This document shows positions 54,209 through 63,488 of a stretch of DNA of 64,000 bases, one piece after another; position 1 is the stretch's first letter, and each line of letters opens with the position of its first letter. The notes beneath the pieces were generated by a model. That model had not been told where the DNA came from. It saw only the letters and a program-made list of their open reading frames with translations, and did no database searches. The stretch is taken from positions 7,984-71,983 of the forward strand of contig CBDBIZ010000008.1 of the NCBI GenBank assembly GCA_965206195.1, read 5' to 3'. Source of the DNA: JAAOIF01 sp965206195. GTDB taxonomy: Bacteria; Pseudomonadota; Gammaproteobacteria; PS1; Pseudothioglobaceae. Position numbers and translations under genes: made by a program.

Positions 54209-54506
54209 CACTAACAATAGATATATAGAATAGCGGATTTGGTGGTAAACCGAAAAGGAATTGTGTCTTTCAAATTTTATCTTTAACCCGGATTTGTCAT
54301 TAGGAATCGTAATGAGGACATAAAGCACAATAAAACAGGCACTTATGTCGAGAGGCATAGCACCGCTATGGTGATTCGACAAGTCTATGTTAAGTGTCTG
54401 TTTTGAAGCGATTTATGGACGTAATAGATTTTCTAATGACAATTCCGGGTTTAAAGGAAATTTCTCTGCTACTAATCCGCTACTCTCTATATCAATACCG
54501 TTGTAC
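54209..54506 (+). other. attC-like site, type c, interrupted by a MITE
   Basis: CACTAAC, then AGATATATAGAATAGCGGATT, and after the MITE AATCCGCTACTCTCTATATC and GTTGTAC at 54500. Without the MITE it would be a type c site of about 120 nt. It is the last recognisable site of the array. Confidence 0.85.
54282..54455 (+). repeat. MITE-like repeat, copy 5
   Basis: Full copy flanked by TTTAA on both sides, inserted inside the attC loop region. Confidence 0.9.
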
Positions 54507-54675
54507 TCCATGCCGTAACGTAAAAACCCACCGCACATTTTAGCACATTTGGTTTTTTGCCAACGCACAACCCAACCCCAAAAAAACCAAAAGAGCTAAA
54601 ATCACCCCACGCTTAGGTGCGAATAACGAGCTAAGTGGGTATATTGAATGATCTTTCAATGACCGACAATAGTTA

Positions 54676-57600
54676 ATGATTTTAAATAAACTTAAACCTA
54701 GAAAATCCCTTAATAAAGCCTACCTAAAGGTTAAGCCCAACCGATCTGATATTGAGATTTTTAAAGAGAACCTTATCCATCTAATCGATCAAACGAACGA
54801 TACCGAATCTGAGGAGTTTCATAAAAATTTGGTTTCTGATTTTCTAAAGAAGACCTACTACGATCCAAATCATTCCATAAATACCAAAGGGCGAAATGAC
54901 CTAGTGATCCACAACGGAAAAGATGCCAAGTCTACTGTAGGAGTCATCATAGAAGCGAAGAAGCCTACTAATAAAAATGAGATGGTCACAAAAGACAATC
55001 TCAACAAAAAGGCTTTCCAAGAATTAGTCCTCTACTACCTACGAGAACGAATCACGCAGAAAAACCTTGAAATCAAATACCTGATTGCTACGAACATCAA
55101 CGAATGGTTCGTTTTTGATGCCACTACATTTGACAGACTATTTGCCCAAAACAAAAAGCTAGTTAAGCAATTCGAAGACTTTGAAGGTGGGCGATTAGCC
55201 GATACGAAAACCGATTTTTTCTATAAGCAAATTTCTGAACCATTTATCGAGCAACTAGATAATTCAGTTGACTTCACACATTTCGATTTGCGTGACTATG
55301 ACAAACCACTAAGAAATGATGACAAGAAGGACGACAACAAACTAATTGCCCTTTTCAAATTACTTTCTCCTGAGCATTTACTCAAACTTCCTTTTGCGAA
55401 CGACAGTAACTCGCTGGACAAGAAGTTTTACAGCGAACTGCTACACATCATCGGTTTAACAGAAACTAAAGACGGAGGAAAGAAAATAATTCAACGAAAC
55501 AAAGCGAGTGAACAAAATACAGGTTCTTTACTTGAAAATGCAGTCATACAGTTAGATACTTTAGACAAGATTCATCGACTAGAGAAACCCAGCCAATACG
55601 GTGAAACAACCGAAGACCGTTTGTTCAATGTAGGGCTGGAACTTTCCATTACATGGGTCAACCGAATTCTGTTCTTGAAGTTGCTGGAAGCGCAACTCAT
55701 TGCTTATCACAAAGGGGACGAATCCTATTCGTTCTTGAATTTCAAGAAGATCAATAATCACGATGAGCTTAACAGCCTTTTCTTTCAGGTGTTAGCGAAG
55801 AAACACAACGAACGAAATGGAGATGTAAAGGAGGATTTTGCCAAAGTGCCTTACCTCAACTCTTCGCTTTTCGAACCCAATGAACTGGAGCATAATACGA
55901 TTCTCATTAGTAATCTTCGAGACGAAAAGAAACTCCCTATTCTATCCAACACGGTACTTAAAGACGATAACGGAAAGAAACGAACGGGTGAACTTAATGC
56001 ACTTGAATATTTCTTTGCATTCCTGGAAGCGTATGACTTCAGTAGCGAAGGAGCAGAAGATATTCAGGAGGATAACAAAACACTGATTAATGCCTCTGTT
56101 CTTGGATTGATTTTCGAGAAAATCAACGGATACAAAGACGGCTCGTTCTTTACCCCTGGTTTTATTACCATGTACATGTGTCGTGAAACTATCCGAAGGT
56201 CGGTAGTACAGAAATTTAACGACAGCAAAGGTTGGAACTGCAAAGACTTGGACGACCTCTACGACAAGATTGAAGACCGACAAGAAGCAAATAATATTGT
56301 GAACAGTCTCAAAATTTGTGACCCTGCGGTGGGTTCTGGTCACTTTTTGGTATCAACTCTTAATGAAATGATTGCCATTAAGAATGACCTTAAAATTTTT
56401 CAGGATAGAGACGGTAAGCGATTAAAGGAATATGTGTTCGAAGTGGTCAACGATGAGTTGGTGATCACGGATGATGATGGAGAATTATTCGAGTACAGTA
56501 TTAATAATAAAGAGAGCCAACGGCTCCAGGAAACGCTTTTCCACGAGAAGCAGACGATTATCGAGAACTGTCTTTTTGGTGTAGATATTAATCCTAACTC
56601 GGTAAAAATTTGTCGCCTGCGTTTGTGGATTGAGCTTTTGAAAAATGCTCACTATAAAAACGAAACTGAACTGGAAACACTGCCAAATATTGATATCAAT
56701 ATCAAATGTGGTAACTCCTTAATTAGCCGTTTTGATTTGGATGCTGACATCAAAGAAGCTTTAAAGAAAAGCAAATGGCCGATTGACAGCTACCGAATAG
56801 CGGTGGACTCTTACCGCAATGCCCAAAGCAAAGAAGAGAAACACGAAATGGAACGCCTGATCAACGACATCAAGAGCGATTTTCGTAGTGAAATATCCAA
56901 GAATGACCCGAGGCTGAAAAAGCTCTACAAATTCAGTGGAGAACTCGCCAGCCTTACCACTCAGACAGGTCTTTTTGAAATGAGCAAAAAGGAAAAAACG
57001 GTTTGGAATAAAAAAGTTGAAAAGCTCACCAAAGACACTAAAAAGCTGGAAACCGAAATAGAAGAAATCAAAAACAACAAGATTTACGAAAATGCCTTTG
57101 AGTGGCGTTTTGAATTTCCCGAAGTGCTGAACGATGAAGGAGATTTTATTGGTTTTGATACGGTGATTGGGAATCCGCCGTATGTCTTTACTAGAGAGGC
57201 AGACTTTTCTAAACTATACAAAACATACGTTGCTGATTTTCTATCTGCACACAACGTAATTACTGAGTCAAAAGGATTAAATATCCAAACGGGCAAAATC
57301 AACTTATTTGGTTTATTCATGGTTCGTTCATATGATTTGATGAAAAAACATGGCGATTTTTCATTCATCATTCCTAATAATATATTAAGAGCCACTACAT
57401 ATGAAGCTATTAGACTATTTATCTTGGATAGAGCTTTTATTAATGAGATAGTTGATTTGGGTTCAGATATATTTCCTGACGCAACTGTTTCTACCGTACT
57501 TTTTAGTTTAAGAAAAGAACTAAATGAAGTAAAAACTAGAATTATCAAGAATATTGAAGATTTTGAAAAATGCAAATTTGATACGGCAGAAATACCTCAA

Positions 57601-58326
57601 GCTTTTTTCAAAAGAAACGTTAGTTTTACCTTCAATATATTATTGAATGAAAAAGAAATTGAAACAGTAGAAAAGATTCAAAATCAATCAAAACCGCTTG
57701 AATCCTATTTTAAATATATTTCTCCCGGTATCGATGGTGATAAAAAGAAATACGTTTCATCAAGTAAAGATGGCCCATTATATCAAAAACTACTATACGG
57801 AAAAAATTTCAACCGATACGTTACAAAATATGCAGGTCACTACATAAACTATGATAGACAATTATTGAATCGAGCAAGAGCAGAGGAAATATATCTATCT
57901 CCAAAAATCTTAATTCAAAGAATAAGTGGAGGTAGTAATCCTTTAACTTGTACAATTGACAATGATCAGTATTACACATTCAACTCTGTCAATAACCTTG
58001 TCTTAGACGAAAAATCAAGTGTTCCCCTTGAAGTATTTTTAGCTTTTCTAAATTCCAAACTCATGAATTGGTATTATTCGGTAATGTTTTCAAACAAATC
58101 AAGCCTTACAGTAAATATTTCAAAGACATTTTTAAGCCAATTACCAATCCAAGAGCCTACGGAAACGGAAAATTACACTTCCAAAGTCACCCAAATCTTC
58201 GACCTCAAAAAAGCCGACCCTGAGGTCGATACCACAGCTTTGGAAGCGGAGATAGATCAGTTGGTGTATGCGTTGTATGGACTGACCGAGGAGGAAATCG
58301 CCATTGTAGAAGAAAGTGTGAAATAA
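54676..58326 (+). CDS. Type IIG restriction-modification enzyme (Eco57I-like)
   Basis: 1216 residues combining endonuclease and adenine-N6 methyltransferase. The N-terminal PD-(D/E)xK-like nuclease part contains RNDLVIHNG and VGVIIEAKKP (about 75-100). Methyltransferase motif I is DPAVGSGHFLVS (about 549) and motif IV is VIGNPPYVF (about 830-836). A target-recognition region and coiled coil follow to the end. Length and order are normal for Eco57I-type single-chain enzymes. It begins 170 nt after the last attC, with no attC following, and is probably outside the array or in a cassette that lost its end. Confidence 0.88.
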   Translation: MILNKLKPRKSLNKAYLKVKPNRSDIEIFKENLIHLIDQTNDTESEEFHKNLVSDFLKKTYYDPNHSINTKGRNDLVIHNGKDAKSTVGVIIEAKKPTNKNEMVTKDNLNKKAFQELVLYYLRERITQKNLEIKYLIATNINEWFVFDATTFDRLFAQNKKLVKQFEDFEGGRLADTKTDFFYKQISEPFIEQLDNSVDFTHFDLRDYDKPLRNDDKKDDNKLIALFKLLSPEHLLKLPFANDSNSLDKKFYSELLHIIGLTETKDGGKKIIQRNKASEQNTGSLLENAVIQLDTLDKIHRLEKPSQYGETTEDRLFNVGLELSITWVNRILFLKLLEAQLIAYHKGDESYSFLNFKKINNHDELNSLFFQVLAKKHNERNGDVKEDFAKVPYLNSSLFEPNELEHNTILISNLRDEKKLPILSNTVLKDDNGKKRTGELNALEYFFAFLEAYDFSSEGAEDIQEDNKTLINASVLGLIFEKINGYKDGSFFTPGFITMYMCRETIRRSVVQKFNDSKGWNCKDLDDLYDKIEDRQEANNIVNSLKICDPAVGSGHFLVSTLNEMIAIKNDLKIFQDRDGKRLKEYVFEVVNDELVITDDDGELFEYSINNKESQRLQETLFHEKQTIIENCLFGVDINPNSVKICRLRLWIELLKNAHYKNETELETLPNIDINIKCGNSLISRFDLDADIKEALKKSKWPIDSYRIAVDSYRNAQSKEEKHEMERLINDIKSDFRSEISKNDPRLKKLYKFSGELASLTTQTGLFEMSKKEKTVWNKKVEKLTKDTKKLETEIEEIKNNKIYENAFEWRFEFPEVLNDEGDFIGFDTVIGNPPYVFTREADFSKLYKTYVADFLSAHNVITESKGLNIQTGKINLFGLFMVRSYDLMKKHGDFSFIIPNNILRATTYEAIRLFILDRAFINEIVDLGSDIFPDATVSTVLFSLRKELNEVKTRIIKNIEDFEKCKFDTAEIPQAFFKRNVSFTFNILLNEKEIETVEKIQNQSKPLESYFKYISPGIDGDKKKYVSSSKDGPLYQKLLYGKNFNRYVTKYAGHYINYDRQLLNRARAEEIYLSPKILIQRISGGSNPLTCTIDNDQYYTFNSVNNLVLDEKSSVPLEVFLAFLNSKLMNWYYSVMFSNKSSLTVNISKTFLSQLPIQEPTETENYTSKVTQIFDLKKADPEVDTTALEAEIDQLVYALYGLTEEEIAIVEESVK

Positions 58327-58327
58327 T

Positions 58328-58844
58328 ATGGGAAAGAAAGGAACCACAATATCAGAACAAAATTCAAAAACTGAAAGACCGAGGCATGTACTTAAACCTC
58401 GGAGAAGACAAAGCAAAAGAGGTGCTTTTGGATGTGGGTTACTACCGTATGGGCTTCTATTGGCATCCACTTGAAAAGGATAAGGATCACAACTTCAAAG
58501 CAGGGACTAAGTTCTCAGATGCCCTGGATCTCTACTATCTCGATTCGGATTTGAGGCATGTTTTTATCAAATTCCTAAACAGAATTGAGGTCAACTTCAA
58601 GACCAAACTGATCTACGAGGCTTCTAACCACTACCAGACCAAACCAACTTGGTTTGCAGACCCCAGTATCATGAAAAAGGAGTTCATCAGTCAACTTCCC
58701 AAGTACTATGATGAGCGATTCAAAAATAACAACACAGCATTAAACCCGGAATCATCACAAGAAATACATCAATCAAATCTACGCCCCTGCGTGGAAAGCC
58801 TTAGAGTTTATGCCATTTGGCTCCATCCTTACCATTTACAAGTA
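58328..58844 (+). pseudogene. Abi-like (AbiD/F family) gene, frameshifted and truncated
   Basis: ATG 58328 gives MGKKGTTISEQ. One extra A then shifts the frame, which continues IQKLKDRGMYLNLGEDKAKE and VLLDVGYYRMGFYWHPLEKD. This matches phage abortive-infection proteins of the Abi_2 type. A second shift near 58760 precedes YAPAWKALEFMPFGSILTIY, also typical. A MITE cuts the 3' end at 58845. It starts just after the type IIG stop, suggesting a former two-gene defence unit. Confidence 0.8.
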
Positions 58845-58920
58845 TTTAAACCCGAAATTGTCATTAGAAAATCTATTACGTCCATAAATCACTTCAAAAC
58901 AGACACTTAACATAGACTTG
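58845..58920 (-). repeat. MITE-like repeat, partial copy 6
   Basis: Only one end (TTTAAACCCGAAATTGTCATTAG) and about 75 bp remain, up to CATAGACTTG. The other half is missing, so the element or its neighbour was deleted. Confidence 0.85.
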
Positions 58921-58985
58921 TTTCTTCTTGTTTTGCGGAACATTCAAATAATGACCAATTTTATGCCGTTTCAATAAATTTCATG

Positions 58986-60146
58986 CTATTCATAAATCAA
59001 ATACCCCTTTCTCATCTCTTTAAAAACACTCAACTCTTCTTGCCACGAGGCTCTTATCTCTTCGGTAGTCATTCCCGACTTTATCTGATCATCTAAATCC
59101 CCTGCCAAAAGTTTGATATAGGAGCCAAAGAAATCTTCACGCCGTTCCATTTTATTATAAAAATCAATGAGCGGTTCCACAGTAAAACCGTAATTTATTT
59201 TGCTTGTGCGGTGGTCAACTCCGAAATTAAGTTGGCCATTATATTTTGGGTTTTTAGCTCCGGGTTTTGGTGAAGGAGTGAAGGAGTATGAGCTGTCCGG
59301 ATAATCAGGATGCCCGACATGTTGAAAGGGTGCATCTGTTCCTCGACCTACAGATACTATAGTTCCTTCGAACAAACAAAGGCTTGGATAAAGTGCGATA
59401 CTGGCATCATTGGGAAGGTTGGGCGATGGCTTAACGGGCAAAGAATAGGGCATTGAGTGATCCCAGTTTTCTATAGGAATAACAGTAAGCTCACAAGTAA
59501 GCTCACCTTTCAACCAACCTTCGCTGTTAATCATTTTTGCCAGTTCGCCTATCGTGAGACCATGAACAATCGGAATGGGGTGGAGGCCTACAAAGGACCT
59601 TTGGGATTCTTTCAGGAATGGGCCATCGACGTAACTGCCGTTCGGGTTCGGTCGGTCTAAAACCACAAAAGGAATATTATTTCTGGATGCTGCCTCCATC
59701 ATATAATGCATAGTGCTTATGAAAGTATAGAACCGTACACCAACATCTTGCAGATCAAAAACGATAATGTCGAGTCCACTCACATCGTCATCGGATGGTT
59801 CACGTTTCTCTCCAAAGAGAGATATCAGTCGATAGTTGTCAGTTTGCTCATCAGCCACATGTTCCCCGGCATCGGCAGTTCCTTTAAATCCATGCTCAGG
59901 AGTAAAGACTTTAGGAATGTTGATATCCAAAGAAAGCAGTGTATCAAGTAGATGGATTTCTCTTACCAATGAAGATTGATTAACACACAGGCCAACTCTC
60001 TTGCCCTGAAGAAGTGGGATATAATCCTGAATTTGCCATGCACCAGGTTCAATTTCCAGTGAAGTAATTTGTTGCTCTTGTTTTGTTTGTTGTGGGCTGC
60101 AACCAATGAATAAAAGCCCGAATAGAGAAATGATAGTATGTTTCAT
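58986..60146 (-). CDS. namZ: NamZ-like exo-N-acetylmuramidase (DUF1343)
   Basis: 386 residues with a lipoprotein signal (SLFGLLFIGCSP). Family blocks are GKRVGLCVNQSSL, VFTPEHGFKGTADAGE, DIIVFDLQDVGVRFYTFIST, FVVLDRPNPNGSYVDGP, PSPNLPNDASIALYPSLCLF and SVGRGTDAPFQHVG. DUF1343 proteins include NamZ, which releases N-acetylmuramic acid from peptidoglycan fragments. Length normal. Divergent from the permease gene; looks like chromosomal core. Confidence 0.88.
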   Translation of the reverse strand: MKHTIISLFGLLFIGCSPQQTKQEQQITSLEIEPGAWQIQDYIPLLQGKRVGLCVNQSSLVREIHLLDTLLSLDINIPKVFTPEHGFKGTADAGEHVADEQTDNYRLISLFGEKREPSDDDVSGLDIIVFDLQDVGVRFYTFISTMHYMMEAASRNNIPFVVLDRPNPNGSYVDGPFLKESQRSFVGLHPIPIVHGLTIGELAKMINSEGWLKGELTCELTVIPIENWDHSMPYSLPVKPSPNLPNDASIALYPSLCLFEGTIVSVGRGTDAPFQHVGHPDYPDSSYSFTPSPKPGAKNPKYNGQLNFGVDHRTSKINYGFTVEPLIDFYNKMERREDFFGSYIKLLAGDLDDQIKSGMTTEEIRASWQEELSVFKEMRKGYLIYE

Positions 60147-60179
60147 AGCGTTAAATTGCGTGGCTAAAGATAGGACATC

Positions 60180-61397
60180 TTGAACCTCCCACTATTCATA
60201 TCACGAAGAATTGCCAAGAACGAATCTGGTTCGTTTTCTTCCACGATCCATCGAATAGCCATAATTAGTATCACTGTTAGTTTGACAGCACTAATTGTGG
60301 CTTTTATGGTATTGTATGGATTTCAAGGAGCCATTCGCAACAAAGTATTCAGCCTTAGCGGTCATCTTACTGTGAACAAGTATGCCCTATCAAATTCTTT
60401 CGAAGAAACCTCGATCACTACTTCTGATTCGCTAATGGAAGGATTGAATTCCAATGTCCATATTCGCCATGCTCAGAAATTTATTTTGAAGGCCGGGTTA
60501 CTAAAAACCAATGAAGAAGTTCAAGGAATAATAATGAAAGGCGTTGGTTCCGATTTTGATCGAGCTGCTTTTTCATCCCAAATCACCGAAGGTGAATTCC
60601 CTGATTTTTCAGGAGAAAAGTATTCTACCGATGTGGCAATAAGTCAGCACTTGGCAACTCTTCTCCGGCTCAATGTTGGAGACCAGGTGACGATGTTTTT
60701 TGTTCAAGATCCACCGAGATACCGCAGGCTATCGATTGCCGGAATATACAGTACCGGAATGGAAGAATTCGATGAGCGATTTGTTTATGGAGATATAGAC
60801 ATGATCAGACGGATCAATGACTGGGCAGAAGACGAAGCTGGGGGCATTGAAGTGTTTCTTCACCACGAGGCTCAGATTCAAGAAATGGAAGATGAGTTGT
60901 TTAGTACTTTGGACTATGACCTCAACGTAATAAGCTCTTATAGACAGTACCCGCAGATATTCGAATGGCTCAAGCTTCTAAATAGAAACGTTTTAATCCT
61001 GTTAGTTCTAATCGTTTTTGTGGCAGCATTTGGGATGATTTCCATTGTGCTGATTTTAATTATGGAGCGTACCAGAATGATAGGCATGATGAAAGCCTTG
61101 GGTAGCCCCGATGGTATGATCAGGAAGGTGTTTTTTCACTCAGGAATCCAACTGGTTTTGAAGGGGTTGTTAGCAGGCAACATTCTTGGTCTTGCCCTTT
61201 GTTGGGTTCAATACGAATTTCATGTCATTCCCTTGGATGCAGCAAATTACTATATGCATTTCGTGCCAGTTGTATTTAGTTGGCCAACAGTAGCCATGTT
61301 AAATGGACTGATTGTACTGCTCGTTGGGCTTACCCTGTTGATTCCGATTCGTGTAGTATCGACTATTGACCCAATAAAGGCCATTCGGTTTGATTAA
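60180..61397 (+). CDS. FtsX/LolE-type ABC transporter permease
   Basis: 405 residues. One N-terminal TM helix (IAIISITVSLTALIVAFMVL), a periplasmic MacB-like domain (about 60-265) and three C-terminal TM helices with FtsX motif blocks (MIGMMKALGSPDGMIRKVF and VSTIDPIKAIRF) are visible. It is likely an inner-membrane lipoprotein-releasing or export permease; no ATPase gene is adjacent. The terminal stop TAA is formed by the end of a MITE. Confidence 0.88.
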   Translation: MNLPLFISRRIAKNESGSFSSTIHRIAIISITVSLTALIVAFMVLYGFQGAIRNKVFSLSGHLTVNKYALSNSFEETSITTSDSLMEGLNSNVHIRHAQKFILKAGLLKTNEEVQGIIMKGVGSDFDRAAFSSQITEGEFPDFSGEKYSTDVAISQHLATLLRLNVGDQVTMFFVQDPPRYRRLSIAGIYSTGMEEFDERFVYGDIDMIRRINDWAEDEAGGIEVFLHHEAQIQEMEDELFSTLDYDLNVISSYRQYPQIFEWLKLLNRNVLILLVLIVFVAAFGMISIVLILIMERTRMIGMMKALGSPDGMIRKVFFHSGIQLVLKGLLAGNILGLALCWVQYEFHVIPLDAANYYMHFVPVVFSWPTVAMLNGLIVLLVGLTLLIPIRVVSTIDPIKAIRFD

Positions 61398-61566
61398 ACC
61401 CGGATTTTTCATTAGGAATCGTAATGAGGAGATAAAGCACAATAAAACAGGCACTTATGTCCAGAGGCATAGCACCGCTATGGTGATTCGGCAAGTCTGT
61501 GTTAAGTGTCTGTTTTGAAGTGATTTATGGACGTAATAGATTTTCTAATGACAATTCCGGGTTAAA
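61394..61566 (+). repeat. MITE-like repeat, copy 7
   Basis: Full copy between two convergent genes, flanked by TTAAA on both sides. Its ends supply the TAA stops of both the permease (61395-61397) and, on the minus strand, the glycosyltransferase (61562-61564). Confidence 0.9.
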
Positions 61567-62299
61567 CAGAAGCTGATTCATACTTCCTAAAAAAGCTCCG
61601 AACCTTCATCTGAAGTACACCCAGAATTGCTTCTTTGAAGATTCCACTGGATATTTTTGATTGCCCCTTTGTGCGATCTGTAAATACGATTGGAACTTCC
61701 TTTATTTTGAACCCATGTTTCCAAGTCAGGAACTTCATTTCTATTTGAAAAGCATATCCGATGAATTTGATTTTGTCTAAATCTATCGTTTCCAATACAC
61801 GTCGCTGGTAACATTTAAATCCGGCAGTCGCATCACGAAATGGCATCCCGGTAACCAATCGGACATACCAGCTAGCGAAATACGACATCAGCACGCGTCC
61901 CATTGGCCAGTTCACCACATTTACTCCGGTCACATACCTTGAACCAATCACCAGGTCAGCACCATCTTTACTGGCCTTGTGTAGCGTCAGGAGGTCTTTA
62001 GGGTTATGGGAAAAATCAGCATCCATTTCAAAAATGATATCGTATCCATTTTCCAAGGCAAAATGAAAACCGGCAATGTAGGCTGTGCCTAATCCGTGTT
62101 TTCCTTCTCGTTCTAAAAGGTGTAATTTATCCGGCCACTTTTCTTGTAATTTTTTAACCTCAAATGAGGTCAGATCAGGAGAATTGTCATCCACAATAAG
62201 AATATGAAAATCATCCTTGAGCGCCATGATCTCACAGATAATATCATGAATGTTTTCAATTTCATTGTACGTTGGAATGATTACCAGAGGCTTGGTCAC
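61562..62299 (-). CDS. Dolichol-phosphate-mannose-synthase-like glycosyltransferase (GT2)
   Basis: 245 residues, soluble GT-A fold. IIPTYNEIENI, LIVDDNSPD, GKHGLGTAYIAGF and FEMDADFSHNP (metal-binding DxD) are visible. FRDATAGFKCYQRRVLETID and the DRTKGQSKIS block near the end are typical of polyprenol monophosphomannose synthases. It likely transfers a sugar from GDP- or UDP-sugar to a lipid carrier. Confidence 0.9.
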   Translation of the reverse strand: MTKPLVIIPTYNEIENIHDIICEIMALKDDFHILIVDDNSPDLTSFEVKKLQEKWPDKLHLLEREGKHGLGTAYIAGFHFALENGYDIIFEMDADFSHNPKDLLTLHKASKDGADLVIGSRYVTGVNVVNWPMGRVLMSYFASWYVRLVTGMPFRDATAGFKCYQRRVLETIDLDKIKFIGYAFQIEMKFLTWKHGFKIKEVPIVFTDRTKGQSKISSGIFKEAILGVLQMKVRSFFRKYESASV

Positions 62300-62369
62300 G
62301 GGAGCTAGTTGAATTTTGTGGATATTCGCTGCTAATTTAACACCCCGAAGAGTATAGACCTGTAACTCA

Positions 62370-62891
62370 ATGAAACAAAAGGCGGTTTTTCTGGATCGAG
62401 ATGGTGTATTGAATGAGGAGCGTGGCGACTATGTCTGGCTTCTCGAGGACTTCAAGATCGTCCCTGGTATTATAGAAGTACTCAAGTCACTCAAATCCAA
62501 AGAGTACTTGCTTATAGTGGTGACGAATCAGGCAGGAATCGCAAGAGGCCGCTATACTCGACAACAGATGCAAGATTGTCACGATTACTTTCAAAAGGAA
62601 TCTGGAAACCTAATCGATCACTTTTATTATGCTCCCAATCATCCTGATTTTTCTGAGAGCCTGACCAGAAAGCCTGATTCGCTTATGTGGGAAAAAGCCA
62701 TGGCCAAATTCAACATAGACCCTTTACAAAGTTGGATGGTGGGAGACAAGGAGCGCGATTTGATTCCGGCTAAAAAGTTTGGAATTAAAACAATCCGCAT
62801 TTTCCCTGAAGGGTTTTATGAAGAAGGAGAAAAGACTATTGGAGATCATAGTGTAAAAAACGTGACAAAAATTAATGAATTGATTCCGTAA
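62370..62891 (+). CDS. GmhB-like HAD phosphatase
   Basis: 173 residues of the HAD-IIIA group. FLDRDGVLNEE (nucleophile Asp9, acid Asp11), VVTNQAGIARGRYT and WMVGDKERDLIPAKKFGI are as in D,D-heptose 1,7-bisphosphate 7-phosphatase. The zinc-loop Cys residues of classical GmhB are absent: APNHPDFSESLTRKPDSLM replaces the usual C-x-H...C-x-C-R-K-P. It is either a zinc-free variant or a related sugar phosphatase. Divergent from the GT2 gene. Confidence 0.85.
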   Translation: MKQKAVFLDRDGVLNEERGDYVWLLEDFKIVPGIIEVLKSLKSKEYLLIVVTNQAGIARGRYTRQQMQDCHDYFQKESGNLIDHFYYAPNHPDFSESLTRKPDSLMWEKAMAKFNIDPLQSWMVGDKERDLIPAKKFGIKTIRIFPEGFYEEGEKTIGDHSVKNVTKINELIP

Positions 62892-63005
62892 ATTTTTTCT
62901 TGATCTATTGTAGGTCTTTTGAATTAGGCACTTAATAAATTAGCTATAAATTTGTGTATATCGTTGATTTTCAGTATCTTACGTATGGTTTAAAAACTTA
63001 GAAAT

Positions 63006-63285
63006 ATGGAAAAAAGATACAAAAGCATTAATCTTTTCGAATTTCAACAGCAATTTCCCGATGCCCATCGTGTTATGATCATGCGGCCAATCTTAAATGC
63101 CCCAATGGGTTCAAATGCGAGAAATGCGAACATACTCATTTCTGTAAAGGGAAGTTAGCCCGGACACGCCAATGCACTAAATGCGGTTATCAAGCAACAC
63201 CGACAAGCGGAACCCTTTTTCATAAAGTAAAATTTCCCATTCTTAAAGCTTTCTACATTTGCCATACTGGCGGTAATGCTTAGTG
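63006..63285 (+). pseudogene. IS1595-family transposase N-terminal remnant
   Basis: ATG 63006 begins MEKRYKSINLFEFQQQFP. After a frameshift the sequence reads CPNGFKCEKCEHTHFCKGK and RQCTKCGYQATPTSGTLFHK. This zinc-ribbon and TSGTLFH block is characteristic of IS1595 transposases. The catalytic domain is missing. Confidence 0.8.
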
Positions 63286-63488
63286 TATGATTTCGTAAGG
63301 GATTACGGGCTTCAAACTTTTCAAGCTACAACCAAAAATTGAAACGGTTAATTAACGCCCGAAAACCTCTGGACTCCTTATGAATTATACACATTGTTAG
63401 GCAAAGTTATTCCGTCCAATTAATAACCAATTCAACAAATTCCTTCCTATATCCAAACGGGTCAAATGAAATAGAATTTTCTGATAAA

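Larger units (their letters stand above)
7417..54506 (+). other. Integron-like cassette array (about 25 cassettes)
   Basis: All non-transposon genes in this stretch are on the + strand. They are grouped into units of one to four genes, each unit beginning TTnnnn after a G and ending in an imperfect palindrome nnnnAAC...GTT. Start and end of a unit are reverse complements over 9-10 bases, as in GTTATGTGGC (43679) and GCCACATAAC (44660-44669). This is the sequence signature of integron cassettes. The site families are diverse (at least 11), and several units are duplicated. Confidence 0.85.

Noticed and set aside
54158..54382. Minus-strand ORF of 74 residues beginning MSNHHSGAMPLD
   Set aside because: It is the same MITE-encoded frame as elsewhere running into attC sequence; not a gene.
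7417..54506. Possible CRISPR array because of regularly recurring repeats
   Set aside because: Repeats are 60-234 nt, imperfect palindromes of many families, and spaced by whole genes. There are no short uniform spacers and no cas genes.
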